Source: Prauserella shujinwangii
Lineage (GTDB): Bacteria > Actinomycetota > Actinomycetes > Mycobacteriales > Pseudonocardiaceae
Assembly: GCF_003001955.1 (NCBI RefSeq)
Contig: NZ_PVNH01000004.1
Coordinates: 523,053 to 587,052, forward strand
Direction: 5' to 3'
Length of the DNA stretch: 64,000 bases
The notes below the pieces were generated by a model that searched no databases, was not told the DNA's origin, and worked only from the letters and a program-made list of their open reading frames with translations. Shown piece after piece: positions 41,699 to 50,942 of this stretch. Position numbers and translations under genes: made by a program. Position 1 is the stretch's first letter, and every line of letters begins with the position of its first letter.

Positions 41699-41733
41699 TG
41701 GAACAAGTTCTAGACTAAGTAGAACGTGTTTCA
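41699..41733. promoter_or_regulatory. Two KstR-like operators, 21 bp apart
   Basis: TGGAACAAGTTCTA (41699-41712) and TAGAACGTGTTTCA (41720-41733) each fit TNNAACNNGTTNNA exactly. They are two helical turns apart, in the interval between the divergent DUF4396 operon and the GMC oxidoreductase gene. A KstR-type repressor could control both directions. Confidence 0.65.
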
Positions 41734-41776
41734 GTAGGCTGTCCGGAAGCGCAGGTCGTCAACGAGGCGGGAGCGG

Positions 41777-43384
41777 ATGCACGTGAGCTCGGCTGATTAC
41801 GTCGTCGTGGGCGCGGGCAGCGCAGGCTGCGCCGTGGCGGGCAGGCTGGCCGAGGCCGGCGCCAGCGTGGTGCTGGTCGAGGCGGGCGGGCCGGACCGCA
41901 CCCGGCTGGTCCGGGTCCCCGGCATGATCTCGATGGTCCACACGCTCCCGCAGCTGAAGAAGCGGCTCGACTGGGGCTACTACAGCGTGCCGCAGAAGCA
42001 CGCGCTGGACCGGCGCATCCCGCAGACGCGCGGCAAGGTGATGGGCGGGTCCAGCTCCATCAACGGCATGCTGTTCGTGCGCGGCAACCGCGCCAACTAC
42101 GACCAGTGGGCCGCCGAGGGCTGCACCGGCTGGAGCTACGACGACGTGCTGCCGAGCTACCGGCGGCTGGAGGACTGGGAGGGCGGGGCCAGCGACCTGC
42201 GGGGCGTGGGCGGGCCCATCAAGGTGACGCGGCAGCGGAACCTCACCCCCGCCACGCAGGCGTTCATGGCGGCGCTGGCGGACACGCTCGGCGTGCCCAC
42301 CATCGACGACTACAACGGCGCCGAGCAGGAGGGTGTGAGCGTCTTCCAGCAGAGCGCGAGCGACGGCCTGCGGTACAGCTCCGCCCGCGGGTACCTGGAC
42401 GGCCGCGACCAGCCGAACCTGCACGTGGAGCGCGGGGTGACCGTCTCCCGCGTCACGTTCTCGGGCTCCCGCGCGACCGGCGTCGAGGTGATCGACGGGG
42501 CCGGGCGGCGGACCATCGGCGCGAGCCGCGAGGTGGTGCTGGCCGCCGGGGTGTTCGGCTCGCCGCAGCTGCTGATGCTGTCCGGGATCGGTCCCGCGGG
42601 GCATCTGCGTGACGTCGGCATCGACGTGCGTGCCGACCTGCCCGTGGGGCAGAACCTGCACGACCACCTGTTCGTGCCCATGACGTTCCTCATGAAGAAC
42701 GCGGTCCACCGGGGAACACCGCTGCACTTCCTCGGCGGCATGCTGGCGGAGGCGGTCCGCGGTGGCGGCTGGTTCGGCAGCACGGTGTTCGGCGCGGTGG
42801 GCTTCGTCCGCTCGCCGTTCGCCACCGACGTGCCCGACCTGCAGATCCACGAACTGCCGTGGTCGTACCCGGTGCCGAACCAGGACGCCCCCGTGCGGCA
42901 CAAGGTGGACACCCGCCCGGCGCTGACGATCCTGCCGACGTTGATCTACCCGAAGAGCCGGGGCGAGGTGCGGCTGGCGTCGTCCGACCCGCTCGCCGCG
43001 CCGCTGATCGACCCGGCCTACCTCGCCGAGCCCGCGGACGCGGACGTGCTCGTCGAGGGCGTCAAGATGATCCGCGAGGTGATGGCGAACAAACTCGTGG
43101 CGGGAGACGTGACCGGCGAGTTCGCGCCCGGTGAGGAGTACGCCGACGAGGCCGCGCTGCGGCGCGAGCTGCCCCACCGCATCCACTCGGTCTATCACCC
43201 GGTGGGGACCTGCCGGATGGGTGCCGACGAGCGGGCCGTGGTGGACCCGGAGCTGCGGGTCCGGGGCATCGAGGGGCTGCGGGTCGCGGACGCCTCGATC
43301 ATGCCGAGCATCACCGGCGGCAACACCAACGCGCCCGCGATGATGATCGGGGAGCACTGCGCGAGCATGCTGACTCGTGAGTGA
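41777..43384 (+). CDS. GMC-family FAD oxidoreductase (choline dehydrogenase-like)
   Basis: 535 aa. FAD-binding Rossmann motif VVVGAGSAGCAVAGRLAEAG at residues 9-28, then VMGGSSSINGMLFVRGN (GMC signature 1), LAAGVFGSPQLLMLSGIGPA (signature 2) and the C-terminal VYHPVGTCRMG with the catalytic His and GGNTNAPAMMIGEHC. It oxidises an alcohol or steroid-type hydroxyl; the substrate is not evident. Two KstR-like sites upstream favour a steroid or sterol side-chain role. The last codons (T-R-E-stop) lie within a family B palindrome. Confidence 0.92.
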   Translation: MHVSSADYVVVGAGSAGCAVAGRLAEAGASVVLVEAGGPDRTRLVRVPGMISMVHTLPQLKKRLDWGYYSVPQKHALDRRIPQTRGKVMGGSSSINGMLFVRGNRANYDQWAAEGCTGWSYDDVLPSYRRLEDWEGGASDLRGVGGPIKVTRQRNLTPATQAFMAALADTLGVPTIDDYNGAEQEGVSVFQQSASDGLRYSSARGYLDGRDQPNLHVERGVTVSRVTFSGSRATGVEVIDGAGRRTIGASREVVLAAGVFGSPQLLMLSGIGPAGHLRDVGIDVRADLPVGQNLHDHLFVPMTFLMKNAVHRGTPLHFLGGMLAEAVRGGGWFGSTVFGAVGFVRSPFATDVPDLQIHELPWSYPVPNQDAPVRHKVDTRPALTILPTLIYPKSRGEVRLASSDPLAAPLIDPAYLAEPADADVLVEGVKMIREVMANKLVAGDVTGEFAPGEEYADEAALRRELPHRIHSVYHPVGTCRMGADERAVVDPELRVRGIEGLRVADASIMPSITGGNTNAPAMMIGEHCASMLTRE

Positions 43385-43417
43385 GAAACGTGGTTCTCAC
43401 CACGGAGAACACTCACG
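43376..43417. terminator. Palindrome, family B copy 2, overlapping the GMC stop
   Basis: CGTGAGTGAGAAACGTGGT (43376-43394) pairs imperfectly with ACCACGGAGAACACTCACG (43399-43417). The left part matches the 35555 element closely (CTCGTGAGTGNGAAACG). It lies between the GMC gene and the convergent IclR gene, whose stop follows 8 bases later. Confidence 0.6.
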
Positions 43418-43424
43418 ACGGCAC

Positions 43425-44234
43425 TCAGCTGGCGGGCAGGTTGACCGTCGCGATCGGCCGGGCCTCCCAGGCTGCCCAGTCGGCGCCGATGGCGCTCGCG
43501 GTGCGCAGCAGCAGGGGCAGGTGGTGGTCGACGAGGTGCTCGACGGACGTCTCCGCCGCGTGGGCGTTGACGTTCACCGCCGCCACCGTCCGGCCCTCCC
43601 CGTTGCGGATCGGCGCCGCGATCGACCGGATGCCCAGCGCGAGGTCCTGGTCGGTCACCGCCCAGCCCTTCGCGCGCACGTCCCGCAGCACGCCGTCCAG
43701 CTCGTCCCGGTCCGGCTTCCAGCGCGGCTCGATGCCCGACCGGCCGGGCGTCGCGAGCAGCCGGTCGAGCTCGCTCGCGTCCAGCGCCGCGAGCAGCACC
43801 TTGCCCAGTGACGTCTGCACCGCGGGAAACCGGGTGCCGATGGTCACCGCCAGCGTCACCAGCTTCGGCACGGCGACGCGCGCGACGTAGACGATGTCCG
43901 AGCCGTCGAGCTGCGCGATCGAGCACGACTCGCCGGTCCGGTCGACCAGCGCGCGCAGGTGCGGCTCGGCCAGCTCCCACAGGTTGCGCGAGCCGACGTA
44001 GGCCATCCCGAGCTCGAGCACCCGCGGCGTCAGCGAGAACCCCTGCTCACCGCTGCGGACGTACCCCAGTTCCTCCAGCGTGATGAGAATCCGCCGGGCG
44101 GTCGGCCTGGCGAGCCCGGACTCGGCGGCCACCTCGCTCAGCGTCATGTGCGGCCTGCCCGGCTGGAAGCCGCGGAGCACGTCCAGCCCGCGGGCGAGGG
44201 CCTCGATGAAATCCGGGCGGGTGTCCCGGCGCAT
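43425..44234 (-). CDS. IclR-family transcriptional regulator (PcaR/PobR-like)
   Basis: 269 aa, ATG 44234 with GGAAGGA upstream. The winged helix-turn-helix (about 8-75) includes FIEALARGLDVLRGFQPGRP and LSEVAAESGLARPTARRILI. The effector domain (about 85-265) has IGTRFPAVQTSLGKVLLAAL and QDLALGIRSIAAPIRNGEG. This subgroup controls aromatic-acid catabolism (protocatechuate and beta-ketoadipate pathway). It is codirectional with, and downstream of, the amidohydrolase-DoxX-dioxygenase genes. The ACGGAC palindromes at 47.2 kb are its best candidate sites. Confidence 0.9.
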   Translation of the reverse strand: MRRDTRPDFIEALARGLDVLRGFQPGRPHMTLSEVAAESGLARPTARRILITLEELGYVRSGEQGFSLTPRVLELGMAYVGSRNLWELAEPHLRALVDRTGESCSIAQLDGSDIVYVARVAVPKLVTLAVTIGTRFPAVQTSLGKVLLAALDASELDRLLATPGRSGIEPRWKPDRDELDGVLRDVRAKGWAVTDQDLALGIRSIAAPIRNGEGRTVAAVNVNAHAAETSVEHLVDHHLPLLLRTASAIGADWAAWEARPIATVNLPAS

Positions 44235-44322
44235 CGGCTGTCCTTCCGCGGAGTGGAGCACGGTGGGCGGACGGCGCCGCCGCCCGCCCACCACAGGGTC
44301 GTCCGTCACTGTATCCGGCCCC

Positions 44323-45795
44323 TCATCCCTCCGCGCGCCGCACGGCGACACCCTCGCCGCGGAACTCGCTGTAGGTGTACGGGTTGGGGATCAGCTCGGT
44401 CTCCGGGATCTCCGGCGCCATGCACTCGCGCCACGTCTCCTCGCCGAGCTGCCCGCGGGCGTACTCCACGGTCGCGCCCACGGCTTCCTTCGCCCTGGCC
44501 AGGTCGACGCCCACCAGCTCGTTGCGGTACTTGACCACCCTGCCGTCCACCAGCACGGTGTGCACGTCCCCCCGGCCGGCCTGGAACACCACGTGCCCGT
44601 ACGGGTGCACGATCGGGAACATCGCGGGCGAGCGGTCGTTCTTGAGCAGCACCACGTCGGCCTTCTTGCCCGGCGTCAGCGACCCGATGACGTCCGCGAG
44701 CCCGAGTGCCCTGGCCCCGCCCATCGTGGCCCACTCGACCACCTGCTCGGCCCGCAGCTTGTTGTGCACCACGGTCTCCCGCGCCGTCTGCGCCTCCAGG
44801 TGCTCGCGGGAGCGGTCGGCCGACAGCGTCGCGCGCATCGCCGAGAACAGGTCGCCGCTCCACCACACGCTGGTGTCCATGGACAGCGACGTCGGGATCC
44901 CGTACCGGCGCAGCTGCCAGCTCGGCGGGTAGCCCTGCCCCGCGCTCTGCTCGCTCTCCGTGGAGATGGACACCGTCCCGCCGGAGGCCGCGATGCGCTG
45001 GTAGGAGTCCTGGCCGAGGCTGCACGCGTGGACGTAGGTGACCTCGGGTGTCATGTAGCCGTGTTCCCACATCAGCCGGATGCCGTCGTCGTTCGTGGCG
45101 CCCCACACCCCGGCGTGGGTGGTCACCGGCAGGTCCAGCTCCCGCGCGGCCTCGAACGCGCCCCGCTCAGGGAACTCGGCGTCGCCGGTGACGTCGAACG
45201 CCAGCTGCAGGCCCAGCATGTCGTCGCGGGAGGAGAAGTGGCGGTCGACGAAGGCACGGAACTCCGGCGAGTTGGCCCACTCCCAGGGCGCGCCGAGCAG
45301 GTTGCCGTAGGCGAGCACGAACCGCCCGGGCACGGCGCGCAGCGCCTCGACGGCGGCGTCGCCGTACTCGGTGTTCTGCAGCCCGTGCGACCAGTCGACC
45401 GTCGTGGTCACGCCCGCGTCGATCGCCTCCATCGCGGAGGCGAGGTTGCCCGCGTAGATGTCCTCGGGGCGGAAGATCTTGCCCCAGTTGAGGTAGTAGA
45501 AGACGAAGTACTGGGACAGGGTCCAGTCCGCGCCGAAGCCGCGCAGCGCGGTCTGCCACATGTGCCGGTGCGTGTCGACCATGCCCGGCATCAGGATGCC
45601 GCCGGTCGCGTCGATCACCGTCGCGTCCCCGGGCGCGGGCAGATCCCGTCCCACCCGCTCGATGTGCTGGCCGCGGACCAGGACGTCGCCGCCGTCCAGG
45701 ACGCCGATCGCCGGGTCCATCGACAGCACGAGGGCGTTGCGGAAGAGCAGGGGACGGCCCGGGGTCAGCTCGTCCGGGAGGGGACTGGTGGGCAT
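44323..45795 (-). CDS. Amidohydrolase (ATZ/TRZ-like)
   Basis: 490 aa. ATG 45795 is chosen because GAGGTG lies 8 bases upstream; a GTG at 45804 overlapping the DoxX stop is possible. Amidohydrolase superfamily: metal site MVDTHRHMWQTALRG, further ligands in THAGVWG and YVHACSL, and SLSMDTSVWWSGD before GSLTPGKKADVVLL. It resembles deaminases and chlorohydrolases acting on heterocyclic or aromatic amines. Third gene of the dioxygenase-DoxX-amidohydrolase operon, so its substrate may feed the ring-cleavage step. Confidence 0.88.
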   Translation of the reverse strand: MPTSPLPDELTPGRPLLFRNALVLSMDPAIGVLDGGDVLVRGQHIERVGRDLPAPGDATVIDATGGILMPGMVDTHRHMWQTALRGFGADWTLSQYFVFYYLNWGKIFRPEDIYAGNLASAMEAIDAGVTTTVDWSHGLQNTEYGDAAVEALRAVPGRFVLAYGNLLGAPWEWANSPEFRAFVDRHFSSRDDMLGLQLAFDVTGDAEFPERGAFEAARELDLPVTTHAGVWGATNDDGIRLMWEHGYMTPEVTYVHACSLGQDSYQRIAASGGTVSISTESEQSAGQGYPPSWQLRRYGIPTSLSMDTSVWWSGDLFSAMRATLSADRSREHLEAQTARETVVHNKLRAEQVVEWATMGGARALGLADVIGSLTPGKKADVVLLKNDRSPAMFPIVHPYGHVVFQAGRGDVHTVLVDGRVVKYRNELVGVDLARAKEAVGATVEYARGQLGEETWRECMAPEIPETELIPNPYTYSEFRGEGVAVRRAEG

Positions 45796-45800
45796 GTCGA

Positions 45801-46312
<512 letters not shown>

Positions 46313-46316
<4 letters not shown>

Positions 46317-47185
46317 GACCGCTCCGGCAGCCGGTCGAGCACGAAGTCGTACTCGGCGTGCAGGTACGGCTCGTCGAGCTGCCGCCCGTCCGGTGCCGGG
46401 CCAGGGTCGCGGCGTACGAACGGCACGACGAGCGCGTCCTTGGTGCCGAAGACGACATCGGTGTCCAGGTAGTCCGAGCCCTCCTGGAACAGGTGCGTGA
46501 TCAGCCGCGCGTACCCGGGTTCGTCGATCAGGAAGTGGATGTGGGCGGGCCGGTAGTGGCTGATGTCCGTGCGCCGGAGCAGGTCGCCGACCGGCCCGTC
46601 CATCGGGATCGAGTAGCCCAGCGGCGCGATCGTGCGCACGCAGTACGTCCCGTCGTCCCGGGTCCGGTACTTGGCCCGCAGCCGTGCCTCGTCGACGTCG
46701 GGCAGCTGCGCCTCGTAGGTGCCCTCGGCGTCGGCCTGCCAGACGTCGAGCACCGCCCCGGGCACCGGGTCCCCCTCGGTGTCGGTGACGGTGCCGGTGA
46801 CGAACAGGGGTGTGCCCGGGAGGTCGTCGGACATGTCGTGCCCGAAGTCCACGGTCGGGGAGCCGTCGATGTGGAACGGGCCGAGCACGGTCGCGGGGGT
46901 CGCCTTCGCCGAGAACCGGTTGTTGAGCTGGACCACCAGCGTGCTCAGACCGAGCACGTCGGAGGCGAGGATGAACTCCTGCCGTTTGTCGTCGCTCATG
47001 CGGCCCGTCGCGGCGAGCCAGTCCATCGCCGCCGCCCACTCCGCCTCGGTGAGTTCCACCTCCCTCGCGAACGCGTGCAGGTGCCGCACGAGCGCGGTCA
47101 TCAGCTCCGCGAGCCGGTCGGGGCGCGCGGTCGCCCACCGGTGCAGGGCGAGGTCGGTGAGGTTGTCCTCGTTGACGAAAGCCAT
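46313..47185 (-). CDS. Intradiol ring-cleavage dioxygenase (catechol/hydroxyquinol 1,2-type)
   Basis: 290 aa, ATG at 47185. The N-terminal helical dimerisation domain (about 1-95) and catalytic beta sandwich are both present. Non-haem Fe(III) ligands are two Tyr (GTYEAQLPD; YSIPMDGPVGDLL) and two His (HYRPAHIHFLI). The SGTVTDTEG/VLDVWQADAEG pattern is typical of hydroxyquinol 1,2-dioxygenases, which open the ring to maleylacetate. First gene of the leftward operon, divergent from the CoA-transferase gene. Confidence 0.9.
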
Positions 47186-47207
47186 CGGCGCTGCCTTTCG
47201 GACGGTG

Positions 47208-47310
47208 GTCCGTAGAACGGACATTGTTGCGGCGACTCGCGGGTGAGGCAAGTCTCGATTCGAGCAATCTCGCCGTGGCATGCTTATCGTGGAACGGACA
47301 CTTGTCCGTT
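47208..47310. promoter_or_regulatory. Two ACGGAC palindromes in the divergent promoter region
   Basis: GTCCGT-AGA-ACGGAC (47208-47222) and AACGGACA-CT-TGTCCGTT (47293-47310) are both perfect dyads. The first is 23 bases from the dioxygenase start and the second 25 bases from the CoA-transferase start. They probably bind one dimeric regulator controlling both operons, most simply the nearby IclR protein. Confidence 0.6.
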
Positions 47311-47334
47311 AGATGGTCACGGAGGTGCGACCAG

Positions 47335-48495
47335 ATGAGCGAGCACGCGTCGGCCGGAGGCCCGCTTGCCGGGCTTCTCGTGGCGGACTTCTCCCGGGTG
47401 CTGGCCGGCCCGTACGCGACGATGCTGCTGGCCGACCTGGGCGCGGAGGTGATCAAGGTCGAGGCGCCCGCCGGGGACGAGACGCGCTCGTGGATGCCCC
47501 CGGTCCGGGACGGGGTGTCGACCTACTACCTCGGGATCAACCGGGGCAAGCGCTCGATCGCGCTCGACCTGCGCGCGGAGTCCGACGCCACCGCGGCGCG
47601 CGAGCTGGCCCGGCGCGCCGACGTGGTGATCGAGAACTTCAAACCGGGCGGGCTGGCCCGGTACGGGCTCGACTACGAGTCCGTGCGCGCGGCCAACCCG
47701 GGCGTGGTGTACGCCTCGATCAGCGGCTTCGGCACCGGCGCGGGCCGCGACGTGCCCGGCTACGACCTCATGGTGCAGGCGATCTCCGGGCTGATGAGCC
47801 TGACCGGCGACCCGGAGGGGCCGCCGTACCGGGCGGGCATCTCGGTGTTCGACGTGATGGCCGGAAACCACGCCGCGATCGGCATTCTCGCGGCGCTGCG
47901 GCACCGCGACGCCACCGGGCGCGGCCAGCACGTGGAGGTGAACCTGCTGTCGTCGGCGCTGACCGGGCTGGTCAACCACAGCTCGGCGTACGTCGCGGGG
48001 GGCACGGTGCCCTACCGGATGGGCAACGCGCACCCGAGCGTGTTCCCGTACGAACCGCTGCCGACCGCGGACAACGACCTCATCGTGGCGGCCGCCAACG
48101 ACGGCCAGTTCCGCAGGTTGTGCACGGTGCTGGGCATTCCCGGCGTGGCCGACGACCCGCGGTTCGCGACCAACGCCGACCGCACCGAGCGGCGCGACGA
48201 GCTGCGCCCGCTGCTGGTGGAGCGGCTGGCCACGCGCGGCGCGCTGGAGTGGTTCGACCTGTTCGTGGCCGCCGGGGTCCCGTGCGGCCCGATCAACACG
48301 ATCGACGGCGGCTTCGCGATGGCCGAGCGGTTCGAGCTGGAGCCGGTCGTCGAGGTCGGCGAGGGCGACCGGGCCGTGCCCACGACCCGGCACCCGATCC
48401 GGTTCTCCGAGACCCCGGCGGTCTACCGGCTGCCGCCGCCCGAGCTGGACGAGCACGGACCCGCACTGCGGGCGTGGCTGGAGGAGCAGCGGTGA
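47335..48495 (+). CDS. CaiB/BaiF family (class III) CoA-transferase
   Basis: 386 aa, ATG with GGAGG 9 bases upstream. Class III CoA-transferase features: VADFSRVLAGPYATMLLADL, GAEVIKVEAPAGDETRSW, the catalytic Asp in VPGYDLMVQAISGLM, and GRGQHVEVNLLSSALTGLVN. It moves CoA between acyl donors and acceptors. It is coupled (GTGA) to a citryl-CoA-lyase-like gene, which suggests an acid is activated to its CoA thioester and then cleaved. Confidence 0.92.
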   Translation: MSEHASAGGPLAGLLVADFSRVLAGPYATMLLADLGAEVIKVEAPAGDETRSWMPPVRDGVSTYYLGINRGKRSIALDLRAESDATAARELARRADVVIENFKPGGLARYGLDYESVRAANPGVVYASISGFGTGAGRDVPGYDLMVQAISGLMSLTGDPEGPPYRAGISVFDVMAGNHAAIGILAALRHRDATGRGQHVEVNLLSSALTGLVNHSSAYVAGGTVPYRMGNAHPSVFPYEPLPTADNDLIVAAANDGQFRRLCTVLGIPGVADDPRFATNADRTERRDELRPLLVERLATRGALEWFDLFVAAGVPCGPINTIDGGFAMAERFELEPVVEVGEGDRAVPTTRHPIRFSETPAVYRLPPPELDEHGPALRAWLEEQR

Positions 48496-49289
48496 CCGAG
48501 TACCCGACCGCACTGGGCGCCTCGTCGCGCGACACGATCACCCTGCTCGGCCGCGACCTCGCCGCCGACGTGATGGGCGAGGTGGGCTTCGGTGAGCTGG
48601 CGTTCTGGCTGGCCACGCAGCGCAGGCCGGAGCCGGGGGAGACCCGGGTCTTCGAGGCGGTGCTGGCCGCGCTGGCCGACCACGGGTTCACGCCGACGGC
48701 GATCGTGACCCGGCTGACGTACCTCTCGGCGCCGGACTCGATCCAGGGCGCGCTCGCCGCGGGACTGCTGGGCGGCGGTTCACGGTTCCTCGGCGTGACC
48801 GAGGACTGCGGGCGGTTCCTGCACGCGGTGCTGTCCGAAGTGGATGCTCCGCCTGCCGACGACGCGGGCTGGGACGCGCTGGCCCTGCGGACCGTGCGGG
48901 AGCGGCGCGAGGCGGGGCTGCTCGTGCCCGGCCTCGGCCACCACGTGCACAAGGACGGCGACCCGCGCACGGACCGGTTGTTCCGCATCGCCGAGGCGGA
49001 GGGCCGCTTCGGCCCGCACCTGGCGCTGTTCGCCGCGATCGGGCGCGTGCATCCGCAGGTGCTCGGCAGGACGCTGCCGCTGAACGGGGCGGGCGTCTGC
49101 GGCGCGGCCCTGGCGGATCTGGGCCTGCCGCTGGAGCTGTTGCGGGGGTTCGCTCTGCTGGCTCGCACGGCCGGGCTGATCGGCCAGCTCGCGGAGGAGC
49201 TGCGGAACCCGGTCGCCAACGAGATCTTCCTCTCGGTGGACCTCAACAACCGGCCCGTGCCGCCCGAGCCCTACCGGCCGGAGCCCTGA
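48492..49289 (+). CDS. Citryl-CoA lyase / short citrate-synthase-fold protein
   Basis: 265 aa, GTG overlapping the CoA-transferase stop. It has the citrate synthase fold in shortened form: ALAAGLLGGGSRFLGVTEDC, LVPGLGHHVHKDGDPRTDRL (the active-site His region) and LNGAGVCGAALADLGLPLEL. Length and motifs match enzymes annotated as citryl-CoA lyase, which split citryl-CoA or a similar acyl-CoA into acetyl-CoA and an oxoacid. The paired CoA-transferase would supply the thioester. It converges on the NAT gene, overlapping it by 19 bases. Confidence 0.82.
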   Translation: MTEYPTALGASSRDTITLLGRDLAADVMGEVGFGELAFWLATQRRPEPGETRVFEAVLAALADHGFTPTAIVTRLTYLSAPDSIQGALAAGLLGGGSRFLGVTEDCGRFLHAVLSEVDAPPADDAGWDALALRTVRERREAGLLVPGLGHHVHKDGDPRTDRLFRIAEAEGRFGPHLALFAAIGRVHPQVLGRTLPLNGAGVCGAALADLGLPLELLRGFALLARTAGLIGQLAEELRNPVANEIFLSVDLNNRPVPPEPYRPEP

Positions 49290-50110
49290 CCGGCCCGCGT
49301 CCGCCACAGGTCGTCCTGGGTGCCCGCCTTCTCCCAGAGCCGGGCGACGCCGTCGGGACCGAGGTCGTCGAGCGGGATCAGCAGTTGCCGGGACAGCACG
49401 TCGGCGAACTCCTCGACGCTGTGCAGGGTGCGGGACTCCCGCTCGGCGGCGCCGAGCCGGCGCAGGGTGCGGGACAGCAGGAGCAGCGTGTCGTCGCCGT
49501 CCGGCCGTGCGGCGATCAGCGTGGTGACGTAGGCGGAGCCGGGTGAGGTGGACAGCTCGTGCGAGCGCTCGGCGAAGTCGGTGAGCTCGCGCGGGCGCAG
49601 CCGGAAGTCGTACGAGGCGATGGAGCCGCCCGGACGGTGGTGGAACCGCCACGTGTCGGCGTCCAGCCGCTCCAGGCGGTAGGTGAGATCCCCCTGCGTG
49701 TGCTCGCCTTCGCGCAGCGGCAGTGGTTCCAGGAAGCCGTCCCCGATCCCGGCATCGGCCACCCACTGCCTGCCGTCGAGGTCCACGAGCAACACGTTGT
49801 GGTTGCCCCACGCCGAATCGCCGCGGGACTCGCGCAGGACGGCACCCTCGACCATCGTCACGGCGAACCCGGCCGAGCGCAGCAGCAGGGCCAGCCCGCC
49901 GTTCTGCTCGTAGCAGTAGCCGCCGCGACGCCGCCGGACGAGTTTCGTGAGCAGCGCGTCGGTGTCGAGGCTGATCGGACGGCCGAGCTGGATGTCGAGG
50001 TTCTCGTAGGGCACGCGGGCCCGCCACGTGCGGTGCAGGCGGCGCAGGGTGGGCACGTCGGTGCGGACGGGGCCGGTGAAGCCGATCCGGTCCAGGAGCG
50101 AGTTCAGCAT
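49271..50110 (-). CDS. nat: Arylamine N-acetyltransferase
   Basis: 279 aa. Complete catalytic triad: Cys66 (RRGGYCYEQN), His104 (WGNHNVLLVD) and Asp119 (WVADAGIGDG). The N-terminal helical bundle includes RRLHRTWRARVPYENLDIQL. It transfers acetyl or propionyl groups from CoA to arylamines; mycobacterial NAT lies in a sterol-degradation cluster. It is divergent from a TetR gene with a shared dyad in the 41-base interval, so the regulator probably controls it. Confidence 0.92.
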   Translation of the reverse strand: MLNSLLDRIGFTGPVRTDVPTLRRLHRTWRARVPYENLDIQLGRPISLDTDALLTKLVRRRRGGYCYEQNGGLALLLRSAGFAVTMVEGAVLRESRGDSAWGNHNVLLVDLDGRQWVADAGIGDGFLEPLPLREGEHTQGDLTYRLERLDADTWRFHHRPGGSIASYDFRLRPRELTDFAERSHELSTSPGSAYVTTLIAARPDGDDTLLLLSRTLRRLGAAERESRTLHSVEEFADVLSRQLLIPLDDLGPDGVARLWEKAGTQDDLWRTRAGQGSGR

Positions 50111-50118
50111 GAAAACTA

Positions 50119-50148
50119 GATTAACTCTAAGTTTGGAGTTAGTCTAAC
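50119..50148. promoter_or_regulatory. TetR-type operator between nat and tetR
   Basis: GATTAACTC (50119-50127) and GAGTTAGTC (50136-50144) form an inverted repeat with one mismatch and an 8-base spacer. GTTAG-T-CTAAC (50138-50148) is a second, overlapping dyad. The AT-rich stretch is unlike the flanking genes and fills the interval between the two start codons. Confidence 0.6.
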
Positions 50149-50151
50149 TTT

Positions 50152-50766
50152 ATGCCGGAATCCCACCCTGGACTGCGGGAACGTAAGAAGCAGCAGACGC
50201 GGCGTGCGCTGATCGAGACGGCGTACCACCTGTTCGAGCGGGACGGGTACGAGCCGACGACGGTCGCCCGGATCGCCGAGGCGGCCGGGGTGTCGACCGC
50301 GACGTTCTTCAACTACTTCCCGAGCAAGGAGGACCTGCTCTTCCCGGACAGCGAGGAGATCCTCGCCGCCGGGCTGGCGGCGATCACCCGGCACGCTCCG
50401 GGCGACGACCCGGTGGACGTGCTGGCCGGCGCGGTGCGCTCGATGATCTCGGCGACCAAGAGCGGAACCCGGGACCCCGCCGCCGAGCTGGAGACGCGGC
50501 GGCTGCGGCTGGTGCTGTCGGTGCCGCAGCTCAGGGCGCGGCTGCTGGAGCGCTCGTTCGGCACCCTCCGGGAGCTCGCGGCGGCACTGCTGGCCGCGTA
50601 CCCGGACGCGTTCGACGAGGTGGAGGCCACCGCGATGCTCGGCGCGGTGTTCGGTGCCGCCCTCGCCGCGGGCTCGGTCAGCGTCCAGCGGGACGAACTC
50701 TCGGAGGCCACGCTGACCCGGTCCGTCGACCTCGTCACGCGGGCATTGCGAGCCGGGTGGCGGTGA
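50152..50766 (+). CDS. TetR-family transcriptional regulator
   Basis: 204 aa. N-terminal TetR helix-turn-helix (about 8-58): RKKQQTRRALIETAYHLFER, ARIAEAAGVSTATFFNYFPS. The C-terminal ligand domain is not assignable to a ligand class. No Shine-Dalgarno site is seen before the ATG. Divergent from nat with an inverted repeat between them, so autoregulation and control of nat are likely. Confidence 0.9.
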   Translation: MPESHPGLRERKKQQTRRALIETAYHLFERDGYEPTTVARIAEAAGVSTATFFNYFPSKEDLLFPDSEEILAAGLAAITRHAPGDDPVDVLAGAVRSMISATKSGTRDPAAELETRRLRLVLSVPQLRARLLERSFGTLRELAAALLAAYPDAFDEVEATAMLGAVFGAALAAGSVSVQRDELSEATLTRSVDLVTRALRAGWR

Positions 50767-50792
50767 CCCGGCTGTGTCGTGGCGCTTGTCGG

Positions 50793-50863
50793 AGCGGGCG
50801 ACGGGAATCGAACCCGCACCACCAGTTTGGAAGACTGGGGCTCTACCATTGAGCTACGCCCGC
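50793..50863 (-). tRNA. tRNA-Gly (anticodon TCC)
   Basis: Full cloverleaf of 71 bases on the minus strand: acceptor GCGGGCG/CGCCCGC, D stem GCTC/GAGC, anticodon stem CCAGT/ACTGG with loop CTTCCAA, T arm GCGGG-TTCGATT-CCCGT. CCA is not encoded. Confidence 0.96.
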
Positions 50864-50942
50864 GCTCGGCTGTCGATCAGCCGTGCCGTAGTCTAACGGC
50901 ACCCGCTAGGGTGGTCGCACACCGCCCCTGGCGTGGCGGTTT

